Notes: generated from the letters alone by a model not told the origin. A stretch of 64,000 nucleotides of DNA from Anaerolineae bacterium (GCA_023382535.1 JAHDWA010000012.1:62001-126000); one strand, 5' to 3'; positions 41,186 through 50,106 are shown, numbered from the stretch's first letter. Program-made: numbers and translations.

Positions 41186-42148
41186 TTATCCAAAACCGAG
41201 TTGGACCTGAGGGGCTAACTCCGCCTGAAAGCCATCCCGCCAACTCGCATAGACAGGCCGCCAACGGAGCTGTTGTTTTGCCTTTTGATTGGAAGCCCCT
41301 CGTTGTTCCGTCATAAAGTAGACGCCAAAGCGACCCGCAGCCAGCCGCCCGATAAATTTGGGCAGACGCAACGGCCGTGGGGCATCGAGCAGCTCGGCGT
41401 AGACAGGCAGCCACTCCTGCAGCGGGACAGGCTCATCATCAACGATGTTGTAGCGGCCTGGTTGGCCATGGTCGAGCGCTAAAACAGTGGCGGCAGCAGC
41501 ATCTTCAACGTGAATAAAAGAAAAGACTCCCCCACCGTCGCCGATAATGGGGACATGTCGCTGGCGAACGTCTTCAGCGAAGGCGCCATCCGCAGCAAAG
41601 CCTGTCCCCGGCCCATAGAAGTAGCCGTATCGCAGGATAATACCATCAAGGCCAGGTGTATTCAAGACCGTGTGCTCAAGGTTGTCAACTGCGTAGACGA
41701 CGTCAGCAAAGGCTGCCGGTGCATCATTGTAGAGCGGTTCATCTTCGGTTGCCGGCAAGGTGCTGCTCGGCGCATAATAAAAAGAAACACTCTGGGCAAT
41801 AAAGCGGCGCACCCCGGCGGATCTGGCCGCATCCATCAAAATTTGGGTTCCTTCGGTTCGCAGTCTGTTGGTCTGTGCCAGCGCCTGCTTGATGCGGCGA
41901 GGGTCAATACGCTCAGGCAGGCTTGTCAGTTGGTGAATCATAACCTCCGGCTCGGCGGCGAGGACCGCTTGCTTCAGTTTGTCCTGATCGAATACATCGC
42001 AGACGATGGGCTTGGCTCCAGCCGCGCGGATTTGTTTGACCCGGTCGTCAGAGCGAGTGATGGCGGTTACTTCATGCCCTGCTTGCGTTAAACGGGGCAG
42101 CAAGTGGCGTCCGATGGCTCCGGTTGCGCCAGCGATAAAGATTTTCAT
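41186..42148 (-). CDS. NAD-dependent epimerase/dehydratase (extended SDR)
   Basis: 320 residues beginning MKIFIAGATGAIGRHLL, a Rossmann GxxGxxG motif. The active-site Tyr-x3-Lys is not plain: the expected region reads FYYAPSSTLPATED, so this is an atypical SDR that may bind NAD(P) without classic catalysis. ECF41 sigma factors are known to be encoded with an epimerase, oxidoreductase or carboxymuconolactone decarboxylase gene that they control; this gene fits that partner role. A GGAGG ribosome-binding site and an ECF41-like promoter lie upstream. Confidence 0.8.
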   Translation of the reverse strand: MKIFIAGATGAIGRHLLPRLTQAGHEVTAITRSDDRVKQIRAAGAKPIVCDVFDQDKLKQAVLAAEPEVMIHQLTSLPERIDPRRIKQALAQTNRLRTEGTQILMDAARSAGVRRFIAQSVSFYYAPSSTLPATEDEPLYNDAPAAFADVVYAVDNLEHTVLNTPGLDGIILRYGYFYGPGTGFAADGAFAEDVRQRHVPIIGDGGGVFSFIHVEDAAAATVLALDHGQPGRYNIVDDEPVPLQEWLPVYAELLDAPRPLRLPKFIGRLAAGRFGVYFMTEQRGASNQKAKQQLRWRPVYASWRDGFQAELAPQVQLGFG

Positions 42149-42216
42149 GGTATTACCTCCTTAAGATTGTCACAATGAACTCAGTCTCTGCTTGATTAAA
42201 AATGCTACAAACATGA

Positions 42217-42243
42217 GACGAATGAACAGGATGATTTGTGACA
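42217..42243 (-). promoter_or_regulatory. ECF41-type promoter of the epimerase-sigma operon
   Basis: Read on the minus strand: TGTCACA (42243 to 42237), a 16-base spacer, and CGTC (42220 to 42217). TGTCACA and CGTC are the known -35 and -10 elements of ECF41-controlled promoters. The start would be about 60 bases from the epimerase ATG, so the operon is probably autoregulated. Confidence 0.75.
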
Positions 42244-42279
42244 GGTGGGAGATAATTTAGGGGTTAGGGAGTGACAATT

Positions 42280-42368
42280 AACGGCCAGGGAGCTGAAATC
42301 ACCCAGCCCTGGAGCCGTTTTTACCCCAGTAAGGGGTACAGTTCAGAATTGACCGGCCTTCGTCCGGT
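42280..42368 (+). ncRNA. Candidate structured RNA: three adjacent hairpins in an intergenic gap
   Basis: In the 303-base gap 42149-42451 three stems follow one another on the plus strand: AACGG...CCGTT (about 42280-42319, with internal pairs CCAGG/CCTGG and GCTG/CAGC) followed by TTTTT; TACCCC/GGGGTA (42322-42338); ACCGG/CCGGT (42352-42368). No plus-strand gene precedes them, so they could be a small RNA or a minus-strand 3' structure of the pentapeptide gene. No known RNA family is recognised. Confidence 0.3.
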
Positions 42369-42451
42369 ATTTCTGCCTGATCAATCTTGAGTTAGAAGAA
42401 GTTTATCGGCGGAATCGTTCAGTCATAAACGTTCAAACCCTTTTTGGCTGA

Positions 42452-43078
42452 TCAAAACAACCCCCACTTCCGCTTCTTTACCGCCCCGGCGCTGGCGGGA
42501 TCGAATTGAACGGCCCACTGCGTCTGTTGGTTGTACCGCGCCTGGTCGAGCTTGGCCTGGCTCAGGTTGGTCTCCCGCAAATTGGCCCCGCTCAGGTCGG
42601 CCTGGCGCAAATCGGCCTCGCTCAGGTCGGCTTCGTGCAGGTCGGCCCCGCTCAGATTGGCCCCGCTCAAATTGACTTCGGCCAGATGGGCCTCTTGCAG
42701 CTTGGCCCCCACCAGTTTAGCCTGGCTCAGGTTGGCCCCAAACATATCGGCGGCGCTCAGGTTGGCTTCGCTCAAATCGGCCCCGCTTAAATCAGCCAGC
42801 CGGAAATTGGCAAAGACCAGGTTAGCTCCTTGCAGATTGGCCCCCCGCAGCGTGGCTTTGATCAGGTTCGCAAAAACCAAATTGACCTGGCGCAGATTGG
42901 CCTGGTCAAGATTGGTCCGGTTCAGGTTGGCCTCGAGCAGCTCCGCCTCGCTCAAATTGACCCGGGCCAGATCGAGCGCATTCAGCTCCAGCCGGCGCAG
43001 GTCGGGCCGTTTGCCTGCTCGCCGGGCAGCTTCGATTTTTTGGATAACTTCGTCACGGTTCATAAAGGTTTTCAGCAA
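42452..43078 (-). CDS. Pentapeptide-repeat protein
   Basis: 208 residues, mostly consecutive A(D/N)Lxx repeats from about residue 30 to 180 (for example ANLNRTNLDQANLRQ and ADLSGADLSEANL), which form a right-handed square beta-helix. A short positively charged N-terminal helix precedes them. There is no signal peptide or membrane helix. Some relatives mimic DNA and protect gyrase, others have no known role; nothing here favours either. It is ten bases downstream of a small GTPase gene, so a joint function is possible. Confidence 0.88.
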   Translation of the reverse strand: MLKTFMNRDEVIQKIEAARRAGKRPDLRRLELNALDLARVNLSEAELLEANLNRTNLDQANLRQVNLVFANLIKATLRGANLQGANLVFANFRLADLSGADLSEANLSAADMFGANLSQAKLVGAKLQEAHLAEVNLSGANLSGADLHEADLSEADLRQADLSGANLRETNLSQAKLDQARYNQQTQWAVQFDPASAGAVKKRKWGLF

Positions 43079-43088
43079 AGGAAGCCGG

Positions 43089-43613
43089 CTACCCGGCCTC
43101 GATGAGCGAGATTAATTGCTCCACCACAGCTCGGGCGGAGGCTTTATCAGTGGCGACACAGGCCACGAGAGGCTGCCTGGCCGGCAGTTTGAACGCCTGC
43201 CTGATCTCGTCGCTGCTCAATCTCTGGCGGTCCGCCTTATTGGCGGCCAGCACGTACGGAACATTTTTGTGCTTCTTGAAAGCGGCCAGCAGCTCGGCGG
43301 CCTGGTTCAGGCGGTGGCGGTCGGTCGAGTCTATCAAAAAGATAAAGCCATGCATCTCCTCGGCCAAAATATCCCGCATAAAATCGAACCGAGCCTGGCC
43401 GGGAGTGCCAAACAAATGGACCGCGCTGCCGTGATTGATGCGGACTTTGCCGTAATCCAGCGCCACGGTCGTCGTCGCTTTGATCTTTTTCTCACCCTGA
43501 CTGTGGGTCGCTTTATCCGTATTGACCGGCTCTATCTCCGAAAGGGTCTTAACAAACGTAGTTTTACCGGCATTAAAAGCGCCGGTTACTACTAATTTGT
43601 ACAGTTTGGTCAT
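43089..43613 (-). CDS. Small Ras-like GTPase
   Basis: 174 residues with P-loop VVTGAFNAGKTTFVKTL near 10, switch II region HLFGTPGQARFDFMRD (DxxG replaced by GTPG, as in several bacterial relatives), and ANKADRQRL as the NKxD guanine-specificity motif near 120. It resembles MglA/SRP-receptor-beta-like bacterial GTPases. No effector or activating Roadblock protein is encoded beside it. The ATG at 43613 has AAGGAAA upstream; a longer frame to 43757 has no support. Confidence 0.86.
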   Translation of the reverse strand: MTKLYKLVVTGAFNAGKTTFVKTLSEIEPVNTDKATHSQGEKKIKATTTVALDYGKVRINHGSAVHLFGTPGQARFDFMRDILAEEMHGFIFLIDSTDRHRLNQAAELLAAFKKHKNVPYVLAANKADRQRLSSDEIRQAFKLPARQPLVACVATDKASARAVVEQLISLIEAG

Positions 43614-43864
43614 GATAGATTTCCTTTCAGGCGGAAAATTCGGCGGCCATACTTTATGGTAAGTGCAAATCATTACTTTGTCAAGCAGGTTTCGTCTGAC
43701 ATGCACGGGTCTCCGCGCTCCAGCAGATCCTCTGAGAGGAGTGACGTACATCATCAAGAATCATGACATTTTCCACTTCAAAAATCAGGAAGATTGGGTT
43801 AAAATTGGGGTAGAACCCAAACGTTAAGCCGGCTAACTACGGCTAAGAACTCAGGAGGTGAACA

Positions 43865-44290
43865 ATGAAAAAAGAGCTGGTTAAAGATTGGATGTCTCGC
43901 GAGGTTATTACCATTAATCCGGATATGACTTTACCGGAGGCCCACCGGCTTATGACCGATCATAAAATTCGCCGTTTGCCGGTACTGGACAAGGGTCGCC
44001 TGGTGGGAATTGTGACGTTAGGTGATGTCCGGGAGGCTGAGCCTTCAAGCGCCACCTCGCTCAGCATTTGGGAAGTCAATTATTTGCTGGCCAAACTAAA
44101 AATTGGTGAGATTATGACCCCCAAGCCCATCACGATCTCCGCCGAAGAAACCATCGGCCAGGCAGCGCGCCTCATGTTGGAAAAAAAGGTGAGCGGCTTG
44201 CCCGTGGTTGACGAAAAACAGCACGTGATTGGCATCATCACCGAGTCAGACATCTTCCGCATGGTCGTCCAGGAGTGGCACAAGGAATAG
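43865..44290 (+). CDS. CBS-domain pair protein
   Basis: 141 residues with two CBS domains (WMSREVITINPDMTLPEA near residue 10 and IMTPKPITISAEETIGQA near 80) separated by a short linker. A GGAGGTG ribosome-binding site precedes the ATG. It is monocistronic and most similar in design to the CBS protein at 20055. No effector domain is attached, so it probably binds a nucleotide and regulates a partner. Confidence 0.85.
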   Translation: MKKELVKDWMSREVITINPDMTLPEAHRLMTDHKIRRLPVLDKGRLVGIVTLGDVREAEPSSATSLSIWEVNYLLAKLKIGEIMTPKPITISAEETIGQAARLMLEKKVSGLPVVDEKQHVIGIITESDIFRMVVQEWHKE

Positions 44291-44369
44291 ATTTGCCCAA
44301 TCTTCCGCCTGATACCTGCAACTTTCTGTGGTGATTTGCGTAATGTTTATTGAGCCGTAACTGCTCAGC

Positions 44370-44448
44370 CAGGTGACTGGTACTTGGCTAGCCCTAAGCC
44401 TTGTTGGTTTCAACCGTCTTGCCAAGGGAGAAAAGTGCCAATCACCTG
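44370..44448. repeat. Long imperfect inverted repeat before the Pmp3-like gene
   Basis: 16-base arms at 44370-44385 and 44433-44448 pair with one mismatch and one G-U wobble, around a 47-base loop. The arm sequence CAGGTGACTGGTACTT looks like a dispersed palindrome. It lies in the 224-base gap between the CBS and Pmp3/YqaE genes, which otherwise shows nothing. Confidence 0.5.
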
Positions 44449-44514
44449 AGTAGTAAATTGAGCGAGACAAATCTTCTCTCGCCGTTAGCAGAGACAGAAA
44501 GTAGGGTATAAGCA

Positions 44515-44673
44515 ATGGGTTGTGGCAGGTTGATCCTGGCCATTTTACTGCCGCCCCTGGCCGTGTTGGATAAAGGGTGCGGTGCGGTGATTGTGGTCAC
44601 TTTGTTAACCATTATGGGTTGGATACCGGGCATTATTGGCGCCTTTGTGCTGGCCTCGATGGAACCAAGGTAA
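44515..44673 (+). CDS. Pmp3/YqaE-family small membrane protein
   Basis: A 52-residue protein, too short for usual ORF cut-offs. It has two hydrophobic segments (LILAILLPPLAVLDKGCG and VIVVTLLTIMGWIPGIIGAF), and the LLPPLAV...GCG...LGxxPGxIHA-like pattern is that of the Pmp3/YqaE (UPF0057) family, linked to salt and membrane stress. The ending ASMEPR replaces the commoner tyrosine-containing tail. No clear ribosome-binding site; AGGGTATA lies about 12 bases upstream. A terminator follows at 44692. Confidence 0.85.
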   Translation: MGCGRLILAILLPPLAVLDKGCGAVIVVTLLTIMGWIPGIIGAFVLASMEPR

Positions 44674-44691
44674 CAAGAGGTGATTTGAAGT

Positions 44692-44724
44692 AAAAGAGCC
44701 AGGGTATCTCTCCCCGGCTCTTTT
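44692..44724. terminator. Bidirectional intrinsic terminator between the Pmp3-like gene and feoC
   Basis: The arms AAAAGAGCC (44692-44700) and GGCTCTTTT (44716-44724) are perfectly complementary with A-run and T-run on opposite sides, so it can stop both the plus-strand gene and the minus-strand feo operon. Confidence 0.88.
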
Positions 44725-44725
44725 G

Positions 44726-44980
44726 TTATGAGCGAGGTGAATGGGGGGGAGCCAGCAGGTAACTCCGGGCAGAGCTGCTAATGATGACGCAGCCGGCCCT
44801 GGCCGGACAACTATTACAAGCGTTATGCGTGGCGCTGACTTCCAGCAAACGCCCTTTCCTTACCAGTGTGTCTAACATCCCTTCGAGCGCGCTGGGCGTG
44901 ATCGCCAATTTGTGGCTTAACTCATCCAGGCAGAGCGTGGTTGGATTCTGTTCAAATTCGGCCAAAATTTGTTTGAGCAT
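44726..44980 (-). CDS. feoC: FeoC-like winged-helix protein with a cysteine cluster
   Basis: 84 residues: a winged-helix start (MLKQILAEFEQN, LDELSHKLAITPSALEGML) and a C-terminal loop with four cysteines in CNSCPARAGC plus an earlier Cys region, as in FeoC proteins that may bind an iron-sulfur cluster. FeoC modulates the FeoB transporter. It is the last gene of the feo operon, about 50 bases after the FeoB membrane part. ATG at 44980 is used; the preceding codon is TTG. Confidence 0.8.
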   Translation of the reverse strand: MLKQILAEFEQNPTTLCLDELSHKLAITPSALEGMLDTLVRKGRLLEVSATHNACNSCPARAGCVIISSSARSYLLAPPHSPRS

Positions 44981-45031
44981 CAACTTCTCTGGAAAATAAC
45001 TGTCAGGTATAGCGTTTTAGGCTTTACGCTT

Positions 45032-46753
45032 CTATCCCCATCCTAAAAAACGCCCGCCCTGAAAAACGAGCACGGCGACCAGCCAGGCCAGCGCCAACTG
45101 ATAAAAAGCCGACACCCACACCCAACGCCAGCCGTATTCGGCCTTAATGGCGCCCAGGGTGGCCACACAAGGGGTATAGATTAATACAAACACCACGAAC
45201 GCCAGCGCTGCCAGCGGGGTAAAAGTCGAGCGGAGCGCCCCACTGAGCGCCGTATCTTCGCTGGTTCTTTCTGCTTCGGCAAAGTTGAGGCCGGGGATCA
45301 AACTGAGCAATGTTTTGCCAGCATCTAGTACGGCCTGACCCAAGCCGAGGATAATTTGCCCCAAATCCTGGCCGAATGTTGTCGTTGGGGGGGCTGTGGC
45401 CATCTCATCCCCCACATAAATCTGCGATAAGGTGCTGACTACCACCTCTTTGGCCACCGAGCCGGCGACCAGCGCTCCCGCCGCTTCCCAATCGTCAAAG
45501 CCGGCCGGTTTGAACAACGGGGCAATGGTCGCGCTGGCCTGGCCAAAGTAGCTGTCGCGCTGGTTGGCTACTCCCCAGGGCAGATTCATTAAAAACCAGA
45601 GCACAATGGTCATGCTCAGGATAACGGTGCCGGCCTTCTGCACAAACTCTTTGCTCTTTTCCCAGGTATGGGTTAGCAGGCCGCGCCAGGCGGGCAGCCG
45701 GTACGGGGGGAGTTCCAGCACAAAAGCGGCTTCGCCGCTGTTTTTAAACAGCGTGCGGGCGAAAACCCAGCCGGCCAGGCTCGCAACAACCAGCCCCAGG
45801 GCATACATGACCGCGATGAGCAGGTCGGCCTGGCGGGGGAAGAAGGCCAGGCCAAAGACGACGTAAACCGGCAGCCGGGCCGAGCAGGACATCAGCGGCA
45901 CCAGCAGGCCGGTTGCCAGCCGGTCGCGCCGATTTTCCAGGGTGCGGGTAGCGTAAATGGCCGGCACGGCGCAGCCAAAGCCTAAAATCAAAGGGATAAA
46001 ACTTTTGCCGTGCAGGCCCAAAAAACTCATCACTCTATCCATCACAAAAGCAGCGCGAGCCATGTAGCCGGAATCTTCCAGCAGCGTCAGGAAAAAGTAC
46101 AGCACAAACAAGCTGGGTAGAAAGACCAGCACCCCGCCCACTCCGGCGATGACCCCGTCTATCATCAAAGACTGCACCCATTCCGGAGCGCTAACCAGGG
46201 CGAGCAGGCTGACCAGCCAACGACTTATCGGCCCGCTGATGGTAGAATCAATCCAATCGGTAAAGGGTGTCGAAACGTCAACCACCAGTTTGAAGATGAC
46301 ATACATGACCAGTAAAAAAATCGGCAGCCCCAGGATGCGGTGGGTCACAATTCGGTCAATGCGGTCGGTCAAAGTGTAGCGATCCATCTGGCTGGTGTCC
46401 AGGACTTGACGGGTGAGGCCGTTGATGTAGCCATAGCGGGCATCGGCAATAGCAATGTCGGCCTCGTCGCCGTAGATTTGGGTAATCCGGCGGCGGCCGG
46501 CATGGGCCTGTTCGATGACGCCTCGACTGGCCGGTAAAGCCTGCACCCGGGCGACAACGTCGGCTTCATTTTCCAGAAGTTTTATCGCCAGCCAGCGAAA
46601 ATTCTCCTGCTGTAACGCCGGGAATTGGGCTTTCATGAGGGTAATCAGGCGGGTAATCTCAGTTTCAATATCGGAACCGTAGTTGAGGGTAAAGCGTGGC
46701 GAGGGCAGGTTGGCGGGGAACTGGCCCCGGGTTGGAAAGTTAATAATAGTCAT
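45032..46753 (-). CDS. feoB: FeoB membrane (permease) part as a separate gene
   Basis: 573 residues without a GTPase domain. A 150-residue cytoplasmic N-terminus includes LNYGSDIETEITRL, the segment that follows the G domain in full-length FeoB, then a membrane region with the Gate motifs (LPIFLLVMYVIFKLV, GFGCAVPAIYATRTLENRRDR, PLMSCSARLPVYVV). The ATG at 46753 has AGGGGGAT upstream and lies 14 bases after the stop of the GTPase gene. The gate cysteines in GCAVP and SCSARLP are present, so ferrous iron transport is expected with the separate GTPase. Confidence 0.9.
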   Translation of the reverse strand: MTIINFPTRGQFPANLPSPRFTLNYGSDIETEITRLITLMKAQFPALQQENFRWLAIKLLENEADVVARVQALPASRGVIEQAHAGRRRITQIYGDEADIAIADARYGYINGLTRQVLDTSQMDRYTLTDRIDRIVTHRILGLPIFLLVMYVIFKLVVDVSTPFTDWIDSTISGPISRWLVSLLALVSAPEWVQSLMIDGVIAGVGGVLVFLPSLFVLYFFLTLLEDSGYMARAAFVMDRVMSFLGLHGKSFIPLILGFGCAVPAIYATRTLENRRDRLATGLLVPLMSCSARLPVYVVFGLAFFPRQADLLIAVMYALGLVVASLAGWVFARTLFKNSGEAAFVLELPPYRLPAWRGLLTHTWEKSKEFVQKAGTVILSMTIVLWFLMNLPWGVANQRDSYFGQASATIAPLFKPAGFDDWEAAGALVAGSVAKEVVVSTLSQIYVGDEMATAPPTTTFGQDLGQIILGLGQAVLDAGKTLLSLIPGLNFAEAERTSEDTALSGALRSTFTPLAALAFVVFVLIYTPCVATLGAIKAEYGWRWVWVSAFYQLALAWLVAVLVFQGGRFLGWG

Positions 46754-46767
46754 AATAATCCCCCTGG

Positions 46768-47346
46768 TTAGTGACACGAGCGGCGGCGAGCGGAGCGGGA
46801 ACCGGTTTGGCCGGTCGCGCACTGGCACAGACCAACATAAGGCCGCTCACATTTGGCCATTCCGGCAATAGTCTCAAGCAAGCGATCAATTCCCTGATTT
46901 CTGTTGCCTACAGTTTCAATCACCGGCACATTGTTCAGCAGAGTTGACAGCTTGGTCTGGTCAATGCGAATGCCACGAGCGCGGGCCAGGTCTATTACGT
47001 TGAGCGCGATAATGAGGGGCGCGCCCAGCTCCAGCAGTTGCACCGTCAGATACAAGTTGCGCTCCAGGTTGCTGGCGTCTACCACGTTGATGACCACATC
47101 CGGCTGCTCGCCGATTAAATAATCGCGGGTGATAATCTCTTCGGGCGAGTAGGCGCTGAGGCTGTAGGCGCCGGGCAGGTCCACCACGCGCCAGGTCAGA
47201 CCTTGGTATTCGAAGAAACCCTCCTTTTTTTCCACGGTTTTGCCTGGCCAGTTGCCAACATGTTGGCGAGCGCCGGTGAGGGCATTAAAGAGAGTGCTTT
47301 TGCCGGCGTTAGGGTTGCCGGCCAGGGCAATCGTCAGGTTTGTCAT
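46768..47346 (-). CDS. feoB: FeoB GTPase domain as a separate gene
   Basis: 192 residues. G motifs are LAGNPNAGKSTLFNAL (G1), the switch I region around GNWPGKTVEKKEG, VVDLPGAYSLSA (G3) and ALNVIDLAR (G4, NxxD). It ends with a Cys- and Arg-rich tail (CERPYVGLCQCATG, SRSARRRSC) instead of the FeoB linker. In most bacteria this domain is fused to the permease; here the two frames differ and each has its own start, so it is a real gene split and not a single frameshift. Confidence 0.9.
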   Translation of the reverse strand: MTNLTIALAGNPNAGKSTLFNALTGARQHVGNWPGKTVEKKEGFFEYQGLTWRVVDLPGAYSLSAYSPEEIITRDYLIGEQPDVVINVVDASNLERNLYLTVQLLELGAPLIIALNVIDLARARGIRIDQTKLSTLLNNVPVIETVGNRNQGIDRLLETIAGMAKCERPYVGLCQCATGQTGSRSARRRSCH

Positions 47347-47358
47347 TATCTTCCTCTC

Positions 47359-47631
47359 CTAACCATGCTGATTAGGCTGAACTTCAATATTAGCGGCATC
47401 ACCCCGCCGCAGCGAGAGATGATAGCCTTTAACGGTAAATTCGATGGGGTCGCCCAGAGGAGCCACCCGTTCTACGCCAATAGTTTCGCCGCGCACCAGA
47501 CCCATTTCCAGCAGACGGCGGCGTAAGCTGGCGTGCCCCCCCACGCGGACAATGGTTCCCTGTTGGCCGGGGCTAAGGCTGCTCAGGGGTACGATGAGGT
47601 GTGCGTTGTGATTTTGGCTAAGTGAAGACAT
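47359..47631 (-). CDS. feoA: FeoA, SH3-like partner of the ferrous iron transporter
   Basis: 90 residues with the FeoA pattern LSSLSPGQQGTIVRVGGHA, RRRLLEMGLVRGETIGVERVA and the closing LSLRRGDAANIEV. First gene of the minus-strand feo operon, 12 bases before the GTPase gene. Upstream lies a CRP/FNR-like site at the same distance from a -10 element as in the hypA promoter, suggesting co-regulation with hydrogenase maturation. Confidence 0.92.
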   Translation of the reverse strand: MSSLSQNHNAHLIVPLSSLSPGQQGTIVRVGGHASLRRRLLEMGLVRGETIGVERVAPLGDPIEFTVKGYHLSLRRGDAANIEVQPNQHG

Positions 47632-47665
47632 TAACAGCTTCCTTTTCAGCTAATCGGATGGCCTC

Positions 47666-47708
47666 ATCTTAGCACAAATATACAGCCTACAGCAGTGACA
47701 TTTATCAC
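47666..47708 (-). promoter_or_regulatory. feo operon promoter with a CRP/FNR-like site
   Basis: GTGACATTTATCAC (47695-47708) and, on the minus strand, TAAGAT (47671 to 47666) as -10. The -10 starts 30.5 bases from the palindrome centre, identical to the hypA and 5327-site promoters. The rest of the 319-base gap 47632-47950 is AT-rich and holds the promoter region of the divergent Lrp gene, with no other feature recognised. Confidence 0.58.
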
Positions 47709-47950
47709 AAAACCAAGAGAATTTTGTCACGCTAAATTCTAAGTTAGATTACCCTAAATTTTAACTGAGGTTAAAAATTGCCCGCAAGGCCGCTTTTTCT
47801 CGACCGATAGCGCGCACTGAACTTTACCCAGAAAGATGCTCCTTTTTGAAGCAAAATCAAAACTATATTCGTAAAGTTGCCCGGTTAAATTTTATTTATT
47901 TTGACTTCTCCGTACAATACGAAATAATCATTGACAACAGGAATAGTATT

Positions 47951-48436
47951 ATGATACAATCTTCATTATTGGATGGGCAGTTAGATCATTTAGATAGGGC
48001 TATTTTGCAGCAACTGCAAAATGATGGACGTATCAGTAACGTGGACTTGGCAAACCGGGTCAATCTTTCACCGCCGGCTGTTCACGCCCGGCTGAAACGT
48101 CTGGAGCAGCGCGGTTATATCCGCCAGTTCGTGGCCCTGTTAGACCGGGAAAAGGTGGGCTATGATATGCTCTGTTTTATCGAGGTGAGTTTGCAGTTGC
48201 ACCAACCGGAGCAGGTGGAGAATTTTCGCCGGGTTATCCAACAGATGCCTGAGGTGTTGGAATGTCACCATGTAACCGGCGAGTATGATTATTTGTTGAA
48301 AGTGGTCATTCGCAACCGCAAAGATTTGGAACACTTCGTAGTTAACCGGCTAACCCCTATTCCCGGCCTGGCCCGTATCCACACCAGTTTAACTCTCTCC
48401 GAGATAAAATCTACTACGGCTCTGCCGGTTACTTAA
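47951..48436 (+). CDS. Lrp/AsnC-family transcriptional regulator
   Basis: 161 residues: an N-terminal helix-turn-helix (LDRAILQQLQNDGRISNVDL, ANRVNLSPPAVHARLKRLEQ) and a C-terminal ligand-binding RAM domain (FRRVIQQMPEVLECHHVTGEYDYLLKVV). The ATG at 47951 with AGGA nine bases upstream is preferred to an earlier in-frame start at 47846, giving the usual Lrp length. It lies about 100 bases upstream of the tryptophanase gene in the same direction, so it may sense an amino acid such as tryptophan and control that gene. Confidence 0.88.
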   Translation: MIQSSLLDGQLDHLDRAILQQLQNDGRISNVDLANRVNLSPPAVHARLKRLEQRGYIRQFVALLDREKVGYDMLCFIEVSLQLHQPEQVENFRRVIQQMPEVLECHHVTGEYDYLLKVVIRNRKDLEHFVVNRLTPIPGLARIHTSLTLSEIKSTTALPVT

Positions 48437-48462
48437 CTTTCATCTTGTCAACTTTAACGAAA

Positions 48463-48527
48463 ACAGTCACCAGTAAACAGTAATCAGTCTGGTTACTGAT
48501 TACTGACTACTTAACTGTCTACTATTT
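48463..48527. repeat. Heptamer repeats in inverted arrangement before the tryptophanase gene
   Basis: Units ACAGTCA, CCAGTAA, ACAGTAA, TCAGTCT, then GG, then TTACTGA, TTACTGA, CTACTTA, ACTGTCT, ACTATTT. The second half is the complementary series, so a hairpin forms around 48484-48506. The last units lead to the AGGAG ribosome-binding site. Confidence 0.68.
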
Positions 48528-48531
48528 TTAG

Positions 48532-49956
<1,425 letters not shown>

Positions 49957-49995
49957 AGCAGGGGTAGGAGCATAATCCGCTATTTTAGGGCGGGT

Positions 49996-50031
49996 GAGGA
50001 GTCCAAAATGCATTTTGGACTCCTCGTTTTT
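49996..50031 (+). terminator. Strong intrinsic terminator of the tryptophanase gene
   Basis: GAGGAGTCCAAAATG (49996-50010) and its exact reverse complement (50011-50025) form a 30-base perfect palindrome followed by GTTTTT. Confidence 0.92.
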
Positions 50032-50060
50032 ATTGGTCCGTTTTGGTATCCATTTTGTGG

Positions 50061-50066
50061 TATAAT
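50061..50066 (+). promoter_or_regulatory. -10 element before the Nudix gene
   Basis: A consensus TATAAT lies 40 bases upstream of the Nudix ATG, just after the preceding terminator. A matching -35 is weak (TTGGTC at 50033-50038 is too far). Confidence 0.45.
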
Positions 50067-50106
50067 ACTTATCTTGCAGACGCGGCAATTTCTTTCAGAG
50101 GAAAAT

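Noticed and set aside
42163..42193. A second ECF41-like promoter on the plus strand, starting with TGTCACA near 42168
   Set aside because: No CGTC element occurs 16 bases downstream and no plus-strand gene follows.
42236..42245. TGTGACA taken as a CRP/FNR half-site
   Set aside because: There is no second half-site; the string is better explained as the complement of the ECF41 -35 element.
45032..47346. A frameshifted, broken feoB pseudogene
   Set aside because: The two parts have separate starts, a good ribosome-binding site before the second, and the overlapping upstream frame of the permease does not resemble FeoB; a genuine split is more likely.
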